DNA of 64,000 nucleotides from Atrina japonica (Eukaryota > Mollusca > Bivalvia > Pterioida > Pinnidae), in assembly GCA_030159075.1 (NCBI GenBank), contig BROG01000462.1, positions 479,501 to 543,500 of the forward strand, read 5' to 3'. Positions 1 through 12,825 of the stretch are shown one piece after another. The position numbers and the translations under genes are program-made. The notes under the pieces were generated by a model that was given only the letters and a program-made list of their open reading frames with translations, searched no databases and had not been told where the DNA came from. Every line of letters starts with the position of its first letter. Within the stretch, counting starts at the first letter, position 1.

Positions 1-375
1 ATATATAGTTATACATGTGCAGGTGGTATATGTATACCAGTAACTATAGTTATACATGTGCAGGTGATATATGTATACCAGTAACTATAGTTATACATGT
101 GCAGGTGGTATATGTATACCAGTAACTATAGTTATACATGTGCAGGTGGTATATGTATACCAGTAACTATAGTTATACATGTGCAGGTGGTATATGTATA
201 CCAGTAACTATAGTTATACATGTGCAGGTGGTATATGTATACCAGTAACTATAGTTATACATGTGCTGGTGGTATATGTATACCAGTAACTATAGTTATA
301 CATGTGCTGGTGGTATATGTATACCAGTAACTATAGTTATACATGTGCTGGTGGTATATGTATACCAGTAACTAT
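1..375. repeat. 41-bp minisatellite, truncated by window start
   Basis: About nine head-to-tail copies of a 41-bp unit; successive atacatgtg words start at 11, 52 and 93. Each unit holds a near-palindrome, ggtatatgtatacc. The later copies carry ctggtgg instead of caggtgg, so the array has two unit variants in blocks. The left edge is outside the window. Confidence 0.95.
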
Positions 376-394
376 TACAAATGGGCACCTCTAG

Positions 395-660
395 ATATGT
401 GGCCAAGTGCTTTTTTGAGCATCACACTTTGAACCATGGAGTCTCTCACCTCTGGTTTAGCACAGGTTCGAGCCCCGTTGGAACCGAAGCCGATTTTTGT
501 CAGAAAGTTTGTTGAGCTTGCTGTATGGCAGTAGTCTCTTCAGGGCTACATGTACATTGTAATCAGGTTCTCTCCTCCACCATTAAAAACTGGCTGCCAC
601 TATATACATGTAATTGAACAATTGTTGAGTGTGGTGTTAACCAAAAACATATAAAAAGAA
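395..660 (+). mobile_element. tRNA-derived SINE, family A
   Basis: The head has an A-box-like tggccaagtgc at about 400 and a B-box-like ggttcgagccc at about 466, spaced as in a long-arm (Leu/Ser type) tRNA. The body leads to a tail with ggttctctcctcc, a word close to aaaactggctgccac, and ttgttgagtgtgg. The same tail recurs at 13.4, 28.2, 30.35 and 48.2 kb, which shows it is a dispersed family. An A-rich stretch follows. Transcription by RNA polymerase III is expected for the family and is not shown here. Confidence 0.8.
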
Positions 661-2013
661 ATCAAATAACAAGTGCTTCATTTGCATTTTGCAGGCTGCA
701 ATAAGATATTGCAGTGAAGTAGGAACACTTCAGACAAATATTTTGATTTGATTTCATATGTTTTAACTGCTGGTGATATCATAAAGTGAATTTTACCTAC
801 TCTTAATCTTACATAATAACTTTTTACTTTGTCAATATCCCCACTGCCAGTCACTGACTTTTAGTATATCTGAGTTGAATCAACTTGTAAACTGCCTGTT
901 TGTTTTAAATTTTATTGTGCGGATTACGAGCCCTTTCATTTCCCAGTGACAATGAACTTTGTGTGACTGTCTTTCAATAGAAATACCACAATGAAGATTA
1001 CCTACTTTCTCAGGGTTGCACATGTACACATAGATCTATGTACATGTACCATATATAATGATAAGATACGCTCATGTTGTCCCTGGAATCCAGGCCCCGA
1101 GGTTGACCTTTACTGAGCTGGGAATACATAAGTCTGATAGAAGAGGTGCATTAACCTAAAGTTTGAATTTGTCTAGATTAATGTTTGCAGTGTTGAACTT
1201 GCAGTCTGCGGTTAAAGTTTTTCTTCTTTCTTTCTGTTGAGAGAGATCTAGAAGAGGCTCTGAGAGATGGAGAAATTTCCTATAAACATTATATTAGTTT
1301 AAGCATGATATTGTTTGGATATGATGGATAATTTGTTTTTTATTCTGATGCAATGTATTTGATATGATTTTGTTCAATTTTAACTCATTTTTTCAAGGTT
1401 GGAGTGATTAGTTACAAGATACATATTCATGTACATACCTGTACTACATGTATGCAAGTGTTAAAATTATAAAATCGTAAATACGTGCTGTATGTTGCCC
1501 TTAGCAACCCCCCTCTTTCCTTTATGATAATGAAAATCAGAATCTGAGCAGAATTCTTTTTACAATTTAATTTGTTTCTTCTACTTCTACAGACGTGCAT
1601 GCACATGTTACAGTTTGGGGACAGTAATAAAATGTGCTGTTTTATATTTCTGTCCAGTATGCCTCTTTTTCAACAAACTATTTCACATTTGTTAAATACA
1701 AATTGTTATCTTGTTTAGTTTCTCTGTCTGGTCACCTGAGAAAAATTATAGATCTATCAGACTTGCTCACATGTGCTCACTATCTCACAGACATGACTGA
1801 TATTTAATATTTACGCTACAAGGCAGATATACCTGGACATGGTCAGTTTACAAGGCGGACAGCTTGACCTGTGATAATATATTCTGCTATTGAGTGGCTG
1901 CAGTTATTTGCTTTAAATTTTATTGATTCACTCCTCAAGCTGGTCAATTTTTTCTCCTAGTGATCTTAAATCTTTTCGAGACATGTACCTACACATTTGT
2001 CAAGTAGAATCAG

Positions 2014-2064
2014 GATATATATATATATATATAAATATATGTGTGTGTGTGTGTGTGTGTGTGT
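2014..2064. repeat. (TA)n(TG)n microsatellite
   Basis: An alternating TA run is followed by a GT run of about 12 repeats. Confidence 0.9.
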
Positions 2065-2728
2065 ATTTTATAAATGTATATATCCCAACACAAGTATAGT
2101 AACGAGCTTGCTTTTAGTCTCGCCAAGGTAAACAAGACTTACACGAGTATGTGTGTTGACCTTGTATGAATGGCTCCAGTGGTATTCAATTGCTAGTGCC
2201 AATATTATTCAGTCCTCTCGAGGTAGTCTTGTTCTCATTGTTACTGCCATGACAAAGACAGTGTCCTTCCTTGCTTTAAAACTTGTGTAACACTGTTGGC
2301 TGTGAACTGTGTATTTGCATGGTAATTCATTGTAAAGCCGTCTGCCAGGTACAGTCTTATTCAGTAGTATTTAAATAGCAGTGTTGGAAACCATATGTAC
2401 ATGCCTCAGGTGAAACAACAATTTGGTCAATGTAGTCGATTTGGCAGTTTGCCAGAACAAGTTAGCCAGACGTTCCTACATGAAGGTTGTGATATATCTA
2501 TATATTTATACATTGTATATAAATATATATACATATATAAATACCTGTACCTTTGTGTCTAGCTGAGAGATTTATCCTCAGGTTTGCTGCTATATCATGG
2601 CATGGTTTATACAAGTTCATGTAAACACCTACTAATTATCAGACTGTCGTACATCTTTGTAGTGAGTTTACTGGAATATAGTTACATGTTTACAGTTGTC
2701 AATCTTTTATGTCAGTTCCTTCTTTTTT

Positions 2729-2730
<2 letters not shown>

Positions 2731-2761
<31 letters not shown>
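2731..2761. repeat. Poly-T tract
   Basis: About 31 consecutive T residues, just after a shorter T run. It could be the A-tail of a minus-strand retroposon, but no body is recognisable beside it. Confidence 0.9.
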
Positions 2762-2762
<1 letters not shown>

Positions 2763-3030
2763 GCAGAATTCCTCCGTATACAAGTTTCTTTCAGTATAAA
2801 TAGGTGTTATCCAGAAATTGTTTTCATTAAAGCAATAAAAAGAATGATACCAATCAATGCAATGATTACTATGCCTCAATTTATACCCATTGTTAAGTGT
2901 GGGTCAGTGACTTTTCTATAATCTCTCTCTCAGCCCCTCTCTTTCTCTGCCATGCTCTGTCTTACTCTGCATCTCTAGTATTGGTCTGTCTGTCTGTCTC
3001 TGTCCGTCTTTCTCTTTCTGTCTCAGTCTG

Positions 3031-3033
3031 TCT

Positions 3034-3116
<83 letters not shown>
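3031..3116. repeat. (CT)n microsatellite
   Basis: About 70 bases of pure CT flanked by impure TCTG/TCTC sequence on both sides (2920-3180). Confidence 0.95.
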
Positions 3117-3119
<3 letters not shown>

Positions 3120-3291
3120 ACCTTGGTCTGTCTGTCTTTCTCTCTCTCTCTATCTAGTCTCTGTCTCTCTCTCTAGAGCTCTCTGTACATGTCTGTCACT
3201 TGTAATATGTTATATATGTACTTTCAACTTGAAAATTTCCAAGCAGTGTGTGTTTTCTTTCATTTAATCATGTGGAAAAATGTTCTTCACA

Positions 3292-3294
3292 CAT

Positions 3295-3353
<59 letters not shown>
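3292..3353. repeat. (CA)n microsatellite
   Basis: About 30 uninterrupted CA units. Confidence 0.95.
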
Positions 3354-3354
<1 letters not shown>

Positions 3355-3833
3355 CCCTGGCTAGCTATTAAATCTACTGGTTCAAATGAAAAGTGATTTT
3401 CTTATTGTTGTAGAGCACTGCATCTCAAAGTGACTGTCTGCATGATTAGGATTCCATCAAGGCTATGATAATTGTGGTTTATTGATTAACCTTATAAAAT
3501 ATTTTGGACTGACAATATTCGGTTTGGACCTGTGTGGAACCCAACCACACAGTTCCGAATGACCTGTGGGAGCCAACAAATTTGCGCGTAGACTGGATAA
3601 TCAGTACATTTGTACTTGGATGTATGTACAATGTACTTGTAGAATACCTGACCACAGTTTGATATAAATACACATTATACAGCATATATACATGTCAGAT
3701 TAATACAAGGAGAACAGATTCCCCTGTCAACATGTGCTATGTGAAAATGAGCATGTGTGCATGTCAGTTCAGAGTTGGTTATACCATGTAGCTGCAGTTA
3801 CCTACACAATATTTATAATGTTGTTTACACCAT

Positions 3834-3922
3834 TTAACTTACTGTATGAACCCCTGAAGTCACATTTGGAATGGTCCATTTCAAAGAATGATTAAGCCCA
3901 TTGTCAGAGTACAGGGGTGTAT
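3834..3922 (-). mobile_element. 91-bp TIR element family, variant copy
   Basis: It carries acccctgaag, acatttgga, a variant core (ccatttcaaagaatg) and aggggtg in the order of the minus-strand consensus. It shares the variant core with the copy at 48401-48486, so these two form a subfamily. Confidence 0.6.
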
Positions 3923-5845
3923 CACTCCTGAATTATTACTGTGAACCATACCATTTACATGTATTGAAGTGTAGGAGTTTAAATTTGACCACAGTAGTTG
4001 ATGAGTCAAAATGAAATGTACATGGATGTTTACAATATCTTATAAAACATGTACATGTATGCACAGATCTGAAATGATCTAAGTATTCATAACCACAATT
4101 TCATGTTCATATCAAAATACATGTTGTTTGAATACTTACTTGTACAGATGCAAAGCTGTGCTGTATTTCCACAAAAAAAAAAATAATCAGATGGACTATA
4201 TACTATAAATAGACTCTAGTCAGATGTGTTTTAATGTCAAGTTTTGAAATGCAGAACATTTGAAGAAACAAACATTTAGAAATTTACATCATCAAGTTCT
4301 GGCATTTGGTTGTTCATGAGTCATTTAGCAACTTAAGTGAAATTTTTTACTCTCGTTTATTTTTGAAAAGAAAAAAAAACAACACTGTTTATTCTGAAAC
4401 ACTGTTGGCAGAATAGTATTTTATGCTTGCAGTTGGATGTATGTGAGAAGGTATTCTGTTTCTTGGGGCACAACTTCTTGATAAATGTATATAGAGTTAA
4501 GCACACATTTTGCCTGTTTTTTTTCCTCTAGTAGCAAAGTGTTTTTGTTGTAATTAAAGGACATATATTTAAAAATAAAATTTAACTTGTTTAATATTGA
4601 GGTGGTAGACATTGTGGAATTGATTTTGCTACTTATAATGTGAAAAACAAATCTATAATCCCATAGGAACAGTCTCCCCATCCCCATTGTGGCATTGTAC
4701 ATATGGTGGTCTGAGGGTAGTATTCATTTTTATATAAGTTGTAAAATTTGTCATAAAAGTAAGAGTGGTTAAATAATTTGGCATACTGCAGCATCTCTTA
4801 ATTTTGCATTTCTCAGGACCACGATTAATAGAAAATGCCATTCTTACAAAAATTATTGTTTTTTATCATTTGATTTTTTATTTATTTTTTTGTTGTTATT
4901 CATGAATTATGCACTTCTGATGAAGTATTTAGGTTATGTAACTTGTCCCTTTCTCTGTCTCATTTATCACAAGTAATTTTCTATTCTACGTTTCTTAACC
5001 AGTCAGCAAGCATGTACTTAGAGGCATACACTCAGCGGTGATTGGATAATTATGAGAATTTCAGGTTATTGACGGGCAAATAAAGAAACAGTTTCTGATG
5101 TAATTATTGGCCGGAAAATGAAAATCTTCAGTCTTGGCACGAACATCTGGAATTTTCAACACACTCTTGGGAATGCCATGGGGCCTGGACTTGGGCCTAT
5201 TGAATTGGGAATCTTAGCAACATGTTATCAAAAGGTTAAATATATACAAACTGTGTGAAAATACAAGAATCTATTTATATTCATTATCATTTGACTTCAA
5301 TTGGGAAATTTTGACTCCAATTTGGGGGAAAATGCTGTTGTTTTTCAATTGAATGGGGCCTTATTTCAACCTCCTATGATAGGTTGAAAAATCCCTGTAA
5401 AACGTAGGTGATTTTGATAATCTGTACCTGAACAATAAAACGTAGAAATTCTAATTTTTGGAAATGTCTGATTTTGTAGGGATGTGATCATGACGTGCAT
5501 GTTTTTATTTTTATTTCTTTACAAAATTTGAAGTACTGTACATGTACCCAGTACGTTGTTTACTTTCTTCTTTAAGCAGAAAGCATTTATATGGATGAAA
5601 TGTTGACAGTTCCTATGGGTGCATCTTGTTCCAAGTTACAATGGGCGGGGCACTTTTATGAACTTGCTGCATTTGGCACTTGTCCACAACATTGGATACA
5701 TTTTGGCATAATATACATGTACACATGTAACATAACATCTTGCTTACGACATCTCCTCCTAAAAAATTGTCTTGTTGAGAAAGATTAAGAAGAGATATTT
5801 TGATTGCATAATGATATATGTACATACATGTATGTATCTATATTC

Positions 5846-5847
<2 letters not shown>

Positions 5848-5882
<35 letters not shown>
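5848..5882. repeat. (TA)n(CA)n microsatellite
   Basis: A short run of TA followed by CA. Confidence 0.85.
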
Positions 5883-6918
5883 TTATATACATGGATAGAT
5901 ATTGGAAACTCGCTATTAAGACAACCTAACTGATTGACTGAATTTGGTCAAATTAGTGATGTGGTCTCACCGCCAGAGAGACCACTGGTCTCTTACATGT
6001 AGATAAGGGTCTGGACTAATTTGATATTTATTCAGAAATTTGTGAGAAACTGAATACTTATGATGTTTTTAGCGGAAAGGGGAGGGGGGAGTCTTCAGGC
6101 AAGTTTACACTGTAAAAAATGTCCAGCTGAAGTTTGACTATTGAAATCTTTTGGGATTACAAGCCCTTTTCTGTCATATTTTGGGGAAAATGCCATTGGC
6201 AAGTCAACACAATAGGGAATTTGAATATGAATTTGTGTCAAATTTGGGAATGTAGTTCGTACACATGTAAATTAGAATGTAAAGGGGTCTCTTTATTAAA
6301 TGTGGTTCTGCCTGCATTAATTCATTTTTCACTATGTTCGTGATCTATAGTCCATAGTGGGAATCTTTTTCATCAATTTGGGAAAAAAACCCATGTATTT
6401 ACAATGTATTTTACTCTGGGGTTGGATTTTTATTCCTGTGGATAATATAGAAAAAGGCCTGGATTAATACTGAATATTGCATGTGAGGGTTTTAGTGATC
6501 AGTATACATAGTACATGTCGTGAGCCATTATTGTATCTAGATGTCTAATAGCCATTACATGTAGATCTTAGAGTAGAGTGTGTAATTGCCCATGGTACTT
6601 ACTTGCCCGAACCTTGCATGAACTCTGGTGACCTGCCTTACCTGAACTTTGTGTTAGAGGTCACAGGCATTACTATACTACATAATGGCAATGATTACCC
6701 AGGTATTATGGGGTCTCTTATGTAAGACAGGCCACATGGTGTAATAGTTATGGTTGAAAAGAAACATCACACACAGTTAATATTATGAGTAATTATGTAG
6801 GACAGTCGAACCATGTGGTTTTATAGTGCTTGTGTAATTAAATATGTGCAAGTGTGGAGAGAAAGATAGATAACAAATGGACACACATGGTGACACTATA
6901 CATGTATTGTGTATGTTT

Positions 6919-6929
6919 GTGTGTGTGTG

Positions 6930-6960
<31 letters not shown>

Positions 6961-6976
6961 ATATTATAGAGAGAGA

Positions 6977-7009
<33 letters not shown>

Positions 7010-7010
7010 G
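6919..7010. repeat. Compound microsatellite (TG, TA, GA)
   Basis: GT, AT, GT and GA runs follow each other without unique sequence between them. Confidence 0.85.
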
Positions 7011-8854
7011 TGTTAAATTTTTATGTTACACATTTAAGATTTTTAGACAATTATTATGGTAACTGATTATTTAGGCATTTGATTTTGACGACTTTAAAGT
7101 CACATTCTGGGGACGTTATTGTTATTTTCTGGATGTTATTGTACTTTTTGACATTTTCATTAGAAAATCACTCCTAACTGATGAAAATGAAAAAAAGGTC
7201 AAAGAATGAAAGATTTTATGTGTCACTGGAGTTATAAGGGGATTCTTTAGGAATTCTTAAATTTACCCTAGTGAAGAGTGATATAAAGGGTGTGCTCGAT
7301 TTGCCGCGAGAGTACTGTTCCAGCACAGTCTCGGAACATGTTACAATCGAATGAACCAGGCCAGGAAGTAGTTATTTCAAAGATGTTGATAAAATTTACA
7401 TAATTCACATAAGTTTATGGCTAAATTACTTTCCTAGGACAGTGTTCCAGAGCATCTGATTGGTGTTCCACTTATCTGGATTGTCCTGGAGAGTAGACTG
7501 GCAATACTTTACCGTTTATAAATAGATAAATGTGTTTTCCACAATTAATTAACTAATTAGTTGGAATAGGACTTTGAAAATATGAGGAATTTTCATAGGA
7601 GTATGCATTAAGAGAGTACTTGTATGCATTCACAGCAGGAGCGTTTAAGAAATCACTGTTTTGTGAGAAGTAAGTTCTCACACTCTGTGAGAAATTAGTT
7701 CTCACACTCCAGTTTAACTAGACACAATAAGTAACACATTGGATACTTATTTTATCTCATGATTTTACGAGTTTTGCTGAAGGTTATTTATATTATTGAT
7801 ACATGTATATGATGAAATAATCATCTTATGTGTGTGTATGTATGTGTATATATATATATATATGTAGAGAGGCAGACACCCTCCTATTGTACACTGTGTA
7901 TTGTATTTGTGTATTGGTGGACTTGAAAGATTCAATGAGCATGAATTCTACAAAATCATAAGTTCATAACCTTTTACACCTAAGAACTGACATATGACAT
8001 GTCTGTGTTGACATTAGTTTAACTGTCAGAGTTAGTACACTACCCTAGTCTTATTACATATTCGTGGATTGATGTGCGCTATACAGAATCTAATCATAGA
8101 GAAATAAGTGAATAAAATAGGGGCAAGATATGACATCTTTTGTTGAACATGAAAGAATAAAGGCCACCTATACTTGAAATTAACCATAGTATTTGTGTAT
8201 ATGATACATAGTTGTAAACCACAGTCATAGTGGGTAACTTCAAGTGTCAGATTGATGGCTGATAATTCCCTCAGCTGTTTGTTGTTGATATAAGTGGCCA
8301 TGAAAGAGGAGGGCAAAGGGCATAGCAATCATGGATTTGATATGATCAGACTCCTAGTAATATAAATACCCGTGTATATATTCATCTGATTATGTAAATT
8401 GTATGTGTGTGGTTTCAGCCATCTGACCTGTCAGGGTTTTATTTATTTATTTATTTATTTTTGTCCACTCTTAAATAGACCTTTACACGTATAATTACAG
8501 ATGCCAACTTGTGTGAGATTTGAAATTAAAAAAAAAAATTACTCATAAGGAATCAAGTTGTTTTCATCTAACTTTCTTGACAAAACTCAAAGGATAATTA
8601 TCATTAACTCAGCAGTTACAAAATGTAGCCCTGTTTACTTAAACATTTACTTTTTGCATTTATTGGTAGTGTTGTTTTTTTTTGTTTGTTTGTTTGTTTT
8701 TTTTTTTTGTATTCCACCAGTGATGTAGATTCAGGGCTCATTTGAAGTTCCACTGACCAGTATAAACACAGTGTTTTCAGATATTGGTAGTAATTTGCAG
8801 GGTATTTAGGCTACCTACTCTGAATTATGCTGGATTCATAGGATGTTTATCCAG

Positions 8855-9336
8855 TACTGTAAAACTCGACTATAACAAATTTCAAGGGACCCTATCGTTA
8901 TAAAGAACTGTTTGTTTTATAGTTATAGCAAAGTGGGGTGAAGGGTTACAATGGAATTCATAAAGAAAAAAATTACATTGAATTCAAGCGAAATGTGAAT
9001 TTTTCGGGAAGTCGGAACAAAATAGTAAATGTCTTGTAACATTCTATTTACACAGCTTATTTAATCAGAGAGTACATGTAGGCCTATGCTTGGCAAAAAG
9101 GTCTTGAGTTCACTTTTGTTTACTTCATTATGATACTATAAAAGACAATTGGTTGGTGCATCAGGGGACAGAGAAATTGGTTTGTTACAAGCAAAAATTT
9201 GTTATACAAGTATGAAATTCTTTATAAGGATGTTTTTCAACTATGAATAGAGTGCAGTTGGGGAACAGATATTGATTGATTCATTATGTGCATGAATTTG
9301 TATGAACCAAGTTCGTTATATTCAAGTTTTACTGTA
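8855..9336. mobile_element. pogo/Tc1-mariner-like non-autonomous element
   Basis: The ends are inverted: the left reads tactgtaaaactcgactata, and the reverse complement of the right reads tacagtaaaacttgaatata. TA borders and CAGT-type starts with an AAACTYG core are typical of pogo/Tigger termini. The 480-bp interior has no transposase frame, so this is a MITE-like derivative. Confidence 0.65.
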
Positions 9337-9649
9337 AATATTTTGAGATAAACTCCTAGTAGACCATTAAAGAAAAATTAAAATATGGAACGGTCTACAT
9401 AAAGTATTTAATCATTGATACATGTAACTATTTCCTTTTTTTGTTTAGAAAAAGCTTGATATAAGATACACGATGTTTACAAGAAATGATACCTGCATAA
9501 AGGACAATACAGTCTATTCTCCACAAAACAGGTTGTACAGATTAAACTGTTGCCTTGCATGGACTCCATGTACATGTTGTGGTATGTAGGTTTGAAGATT
9601 GGAGTTGAAAGGTCAGAAGTCAGGATCATGAAAATTAAAGTGTTTAAAG

Positions 9650-9739
9650 TTAAGGCATTAAACCCTATAAAAGAATGGTCCCTTATGTAAATCAATGACT
9701 TAAACCATTCCAAATGTGTCTCTAGGGTGAAGGAGTTAA
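9650..9739 (+). mobile_element. 91-bp TIR element copy
   Basis: It shows ttaa at both edges, the core word gtaaatcaatgacttaaacc and caaatgtgtct near the right end. See the best copy at 55708-55798. Confidence 0.75.
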
Positions 9740-10157
9740 ATTGACTTTAGTATTAGCATCAAATTACAGCCTGCAGGTAACGAGAGTCACAGATTACATT
9801 TTGACGCTGTGCTTGAAGTATTGAACATTTTCCACTCTTTTTCAGAAACTAATTACAGCCCAGTGCTGGTACAAGTAAATTTGTCTATAAAGGCCACTCA
9901 AGGGAACAGAAAAAGTGGCTCTTATAGACAGATAGCATTTATGAATAAGTTTAATTCATTATAAAAAAGGTTTATAGACAGATGTCCTTTATACAGAGGT
10001 GGATTTTAATGCAAGTTTAACTGTACAAGTCTTCAAATAAGTTGTACAGTTTACATGCATACATGCACATCTTTAAAGATAAGTAAAGATGTACATATTG
10101 TATACATGTATGTTCAAAAAGTTTGTACAAAGTACAGTTTTTGTTTTTCTATTTCAG

Positions 10158-10351
10158 ACCACAGAAAGTAGCACCAATCTTAAACGGTCAAAGAGTGAGG
10201 AAAGTCCGGGAAGTTCAACATCCCCAGGGTCATGGACCGAGAGTGCAGAAGGGAGGGCAATGTCAGCATTCAGGCCCTGGTCACCAGGAATGATAAATGC
10301 TTTCAAAGAAGGCAAAGGACTTCCTGCACCACCAGCAATCATGAGAGAAGG
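10158..10351 (+). CDS. Coiled-coil protein, first visible exon
   Basis: This 194-nt exon follows a pyrimidine tract ending in atttcag and is followed by gtgagt. It starts in phase 0 and leaves two bases of a codon at its end. The peptide begins TTESSTNLKRSKSEESPGSS and is rich in Ser, Pro and charged residues, then reads FRPWSPGMINAFKEGKGLPA. This looks like a disordered, phosphorylation-prone linker, with no domain I recognise. The frame is open upstream through 10089, but the acceptor and the codon-like composition argue that coding starts at 10158. The initiator exon must lie further upstream. Next exon: 12826. Confidence 0.8.
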
Positions 10352-10756
10352 GTGAGTACTTTCTGCATCATATCTAAAAATAGTTTGAACCCCCAACTTA
10401 TTCTGAAATCTGATTGGCTGAAAAGACCGAGTTATAATGTTATACTTCATATTGATAAAAATAATAAAATCATTTTTATGAAAATCTTAGAATGAGAACT
10501 GTGGAGGACCATGTAAAATTATTGGTAGAAAATCAAAAAGAAAAAAAGACCATCAGAACAAAGCAAACTAGATACAAAACAAAAAGGAACAATAAAAGTA
10601 GCCATTATAGACTGGCAGCCATTAGATAGAGGCTTGTTCATTATAGAAAGATAAACAATAGTTATGTTACAGTGACATATAAAGGCAAGTGGCCTTTTAA
10701 TCAAAGTTTGACTATAAAAACAAGATTGATTTTTAGGGTTTTAATTTCTTTTTTGT

Positions 10757-10950
10757 TACAGTGAAACTTGCATATAATGACCTCCTTAGGGATACAAGGA
10801 ATTTGATCTTTATAGGGCGGTGGTGACACTGGTCTTTATTTAGAGGTTAATTTGTACACAAATGGTGATACTATTGGGGGCAGCAAAACACAGTCTTTGT
10901 GACCTGGTGGTCTTTATACACAGGTGGTCACTGTAGCAGGTTTTACTGTA
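10757..10950. mobile_element. pogo/Tc1-mariner-like MITE
   Basis: Starts tacagtgaaacttgcatata and ends gtagcaggttttactgta, so the outer 15 or so bases are inverted with TA at both borders. The interior (cctccttagggatacaagga, acacaggtgg) matches the element at 45641-45801, which shows one dispersed family. Confidence 0.75.
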
Positions 10951-11126
10951 CTTATTAATTAAGTTTATTTGTTTAGTTGTTAAATATTATTTCTAAAGTT
11001 TTATAGCAACGTGCCCAGGTTGTAAACTATGCTTTCAAGAAAATTTCATGTACAATGTATCAGAACCCAACAGAAACTGCGACTTGTCTTTGCAGTTAAC
11101 TTGTGCACCAATTCTGTGTCATATAT

Positions 11127-11442
11127 TACCGTATTTGACCCATAAAGCGCCCATGTCCCTATAAGCACCTCTCCCTCTTTTTTACATATGATCCAGAATC
11201 TTTTCTAGCTGGTTGTCAATGAGATTTAGACCTGAAAAACCATAAGTAACATTTTATCTGTAGCCCCCAGCAACAGATTTATTTTAATAGGTATCCATGG
11301 TAATAACTATAACAACTTTACCGCTATGCCTTATAACAATTAACTTTTACATCAATTTGACTGTTAATTGGTCCCATTAAGTGCCCACCCCTTTTTCCTG
11401 ATTTGTGTAGCGCCCTGGGCACTTAATAGATAGAATACGGTA
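11127..11442. mobile_element. 316-bp TIR element (MITE)
   Basis: The left end taccgtatttgacccataaa and the reverse complement of the right end, taccgtattctatctattaa, form an imperfect terminal inverted repeat continuing into gcgccc/gtgccc. TA lies at both outer edges. The interior is non-coding. The structure suggests a Tc1/mariner-class non-autonomous element. Confidence 0.8.
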
Positions 11443-11845
11443 CTGTATATGTACAAAAATGTATGTATGTACATCAGTTACAGTACATGTATATCAGAGA
11501 GATTTAGTGTTTGATTTTCTCTTGCAGTCCATTTATTGTGACTGAATTAAACTGTGACTATTGTTACTGATTATTCAATGTCATACTACACTTTAAACAC
11601 CCACATGCATATAATGAATTAACTTTGATGTAAGATGTTTAGATCCATAGATGTAATATCATTATACTGTATATTGAATTGTTATTATGAATATGTATTG
11701 TTAATATAATACATTCTGGACTTCAAAGTAATGATACTTCAACAAATCTAATTATTTCCTACAGTTGCATAATTTGATTAATTGGTGAATGTACTGACCA
11801 GGATGATAAATATCTGTTTACATGTATAACCGCTTCTTCACAGAT

Positions 11846-12730
11846 TGTTCTGTGTCTCAACTTCTGTTTGTGTTTAGTACATGTCTTAACTTCTGTTTGT
11901 GTTAAGTATGTGTCTCAGCTTCTGTGTGTGTCTCAACTTCTGTTTGTGTCAAGTATGTGTCTCAACTTCTATTTGTGTTAAGTATTGTCTTAACTTGTTT
12001 GTGTTAGGTATTGTCTCAACTTCTGTTTGTGTCAAGTATGTGTCTCAACTTCTGTTTGTGTTTAGTATGTGTCTCAACTTCTATTTGTGTTTAGTATGTG
12101 TCTCAACTTCTGTGTGTGGTATATATCTCGACTTCTGTTTGTGTTTAGTACATGTCTCAACTTCTGTTTGTGTTAAGTATATGTCTCAACTTCTGTTTGT
12201 GTTAAGTATGTGTCTCAACTTCTGTTTGTGTTAAGTATGTGTCTCAACTTCTGTTTGTGTTGAGTATGTGTCTCAACTTCTATTTGTGTTAAGTATGTGT
12301 CTCTACTACTGTTTGTGTTAAGTATGTCTCAACTTCTGTTTGTGTCAAGTATGTGTCTCAACTTCTGTTTGTGTCAAGTATGTGTCTCAACTTCTATTTG
12401 TGTTTAGTATGTGTCTCAACTTCTGTGTGTGTTAAGTATTGTCTCAACTTCTGTTTGTGGTATATATCTCAACTTCTGTTTGTGTTAAGTACATGTCTCA
12501 ACTTCTGTTTGTGTTAAGTACATGTCTCAACTTCTGTTTGTGTTAAGTATGTGTCTCTACTACTGTTTGTGTTAAGTATGTGTCTCTACTACTGTTTGTG
12601 TTAAGCATGTGTCTCAACTTCTGTGTGTGTTTAGTACAAGTTTCAACTTCTGTGTGTGTTTAAATTATGTCTAACCTTCTGTGTATGTTTAGTACATGTC
12701 TTAACTTCTGTTTGTGTTTAGTACATAATT
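11846..12730. repeat. 29-bp minisatellite
   Basis: About 30 imperfect copies of a unit built on tgtctcaacttctgtttgtg plus ttaagtatg; consecutive units start at 12182 and 12211. Units vary in ttaag/tttag/tcaag and in tat/tac. The open frame that runs through part of it is a by-product of the repeat. Confidence 0.95.
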
Positions 12731-12825
12731 GTTTGCATATGTATCTTCTTTTTGTGATTAGTCTGTTTTAACTTAAAATTTTATGTTTTTACTTAGGGTG
12801 TTACAAGTTTGTGTTTCATTTTCAG

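Larger units (their letters stand above)
661..10157. other. Upstream or intronic DNA without a supported exon
   Basis: No open frame here has codon-like composition plus splice sites. The stretch contains microsatellites, a poly-T run, short TIR elements and AT-rich unique sequence. It may be intron or 5' flank of the coiled-coil gene whose first visible exon starts at 10158, because that exon begins in phase 0 after a splice acceptor and so needs an upstream exon. Confidence 0.6.
10352..12825 (+). other. Intron of the coiled-coil gene
   Basis: GT-AG intron of 2,474 bp joining phase 2 to phase 2. It contains a CAGT-ended element (10757-10950), a TIR element (11127-11442) and a 29-bp minisatellite (11846-12730). 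I see nothing coding in it. Confidence 0.75.

Noticed and set aside
2709..2921. Open frame with a poly-Phe run
   Set aside because: It is the translation of a poly-T tract.
11899..12234. Open frame of 111 codons rich in Cys, Leu and Val
   Set aside because: It is produced by the 29-bp minisatellite in an intron of the coiled-coil gene and has no splice or start context.
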